Below are positions 15,795-15,840 of a stretch of DNA of 15,840 nucleotides, one piece after another. Every line of letters begins with the position of its first letter. The first letter of the stretch is position 1. The DNA lies in assembly GCA_002327255.1 (NCBI GenBank), contig DCUM01000198.1, positions 1 through 15,840 of the forward strand, given 5' to 3'. A program made the position numbers and the translations under genes. The notes beneath the pieces are model-generated. The model was not told the DNA's origin, searched no databases, and saw only the letters and a list, made by a program, of their open reading frames with translations. The DNA comes from a bacterium UBA2214. Its GTDB lineage: Bacteria; Zhuqueibacterota; Zhuqueibacteria; Residuimicrobiales; Residuimicrobiaceae.

Positions 15795-15840
15795 GCTTTG
15801 GAGTGCTTTGGAGTGCTTTGGAGTGCATCGACTGCGTCGA
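15795..15840 (+). repeat. Three tandem 10-mers followed by a palindrome cut by the window edge
   Basis: Three perfect copies of GCTTTGGAGT run at 15795-15804, 15805-15814 and 15815-15824. They lead directly into a palindrome: TCGAC (15828-15832), loop TGC, GTCGA (15836-15840). The palindrome touches the last base, so its full arm length is unknown. It lies 20 bases after the GH97 stop codon. No T-run is visible, so it looks like a dispersed repeat rather than a terminator. Confidence 0.65.

Overview
The window is a chromosomal stretch of a Gram-negative, didermic bacterium with fairly GC-rich DNA. Every convincing gene lies on the + strand. The mix of genes suggests the wider FCB group (Bacteroidota, Calditrichota, KSB1 or Zixibacteria-like lineages). 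It includes a GWxTD-domain TPR protein, a meso-diaminopimelate-type MurE, a family 97 glycoside hydrolase, a lipoprotein alpha-glucan debranching enzyme and a small outer-membrane barrel. This placement is inferred from gene content; there is no rRNA or marker gene to fix it.

Layout. 1-1188: membrane-anchored endonuclease/exonuclease/phosphatase protein, cut by the window edge. 1474-3777: exported TPR + GWxTD-like protein. 4050-5531: murE behind its own sigma70-like promoter. 5586-5692: long inverted repeat that could fold as RNA. 5770-8094: exported GH13 debranching-type lipoprotein, closed by a clear intrinsic terminator at 8114-8155. 8219-9373: iron-type alcohol dehydrogenase with an unusual metal-ligand residue. 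9599-12630: probable operon of an anaerobic sulfatase-maturase-type radical SAM enzyme, an alanine/glycine:cation symporter and an alkyltransferase-like DNA-repair protein. It is read from a near-consensus promoter with a structured leader of about 170 nt. 12743-13288: small outer-membrane beta-barrel protein. 13401-13522: two REP-like palindromes followed by an intrinsic terminator. 13636-15774: GH97 alpha-glucosidase of the SusB catalytic type. 15795-15840: tandem 10-mers running into a palindrome at the window end.

How the genes fit together. The debranching lipoprotein and the GH97 enzyme, about 5.5 kb apart, would act in sequence on alpha-glucans (branch removal, then glucose release). 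They are not in one operon and no SusC/SusD pair is present. The remaining genes are housekeeping or loosely associated. Three genes use non-ATG starts: GTG at 8219, TTG at 9803 and TTG at 12292. Each is fixed by a ribosome binding site, an in-frame upstream stop or both.

I found no CRISPR array, tRNA, rRNA, prophage, toxin-antitoxin pair, transposase or recognisable defence system. Most of the window looks ordinary. The best candidates for something undescribed are non-coding: the murE/debranching-enzyme inverted repeat, the radical SAM operon leader and the two repeat families.
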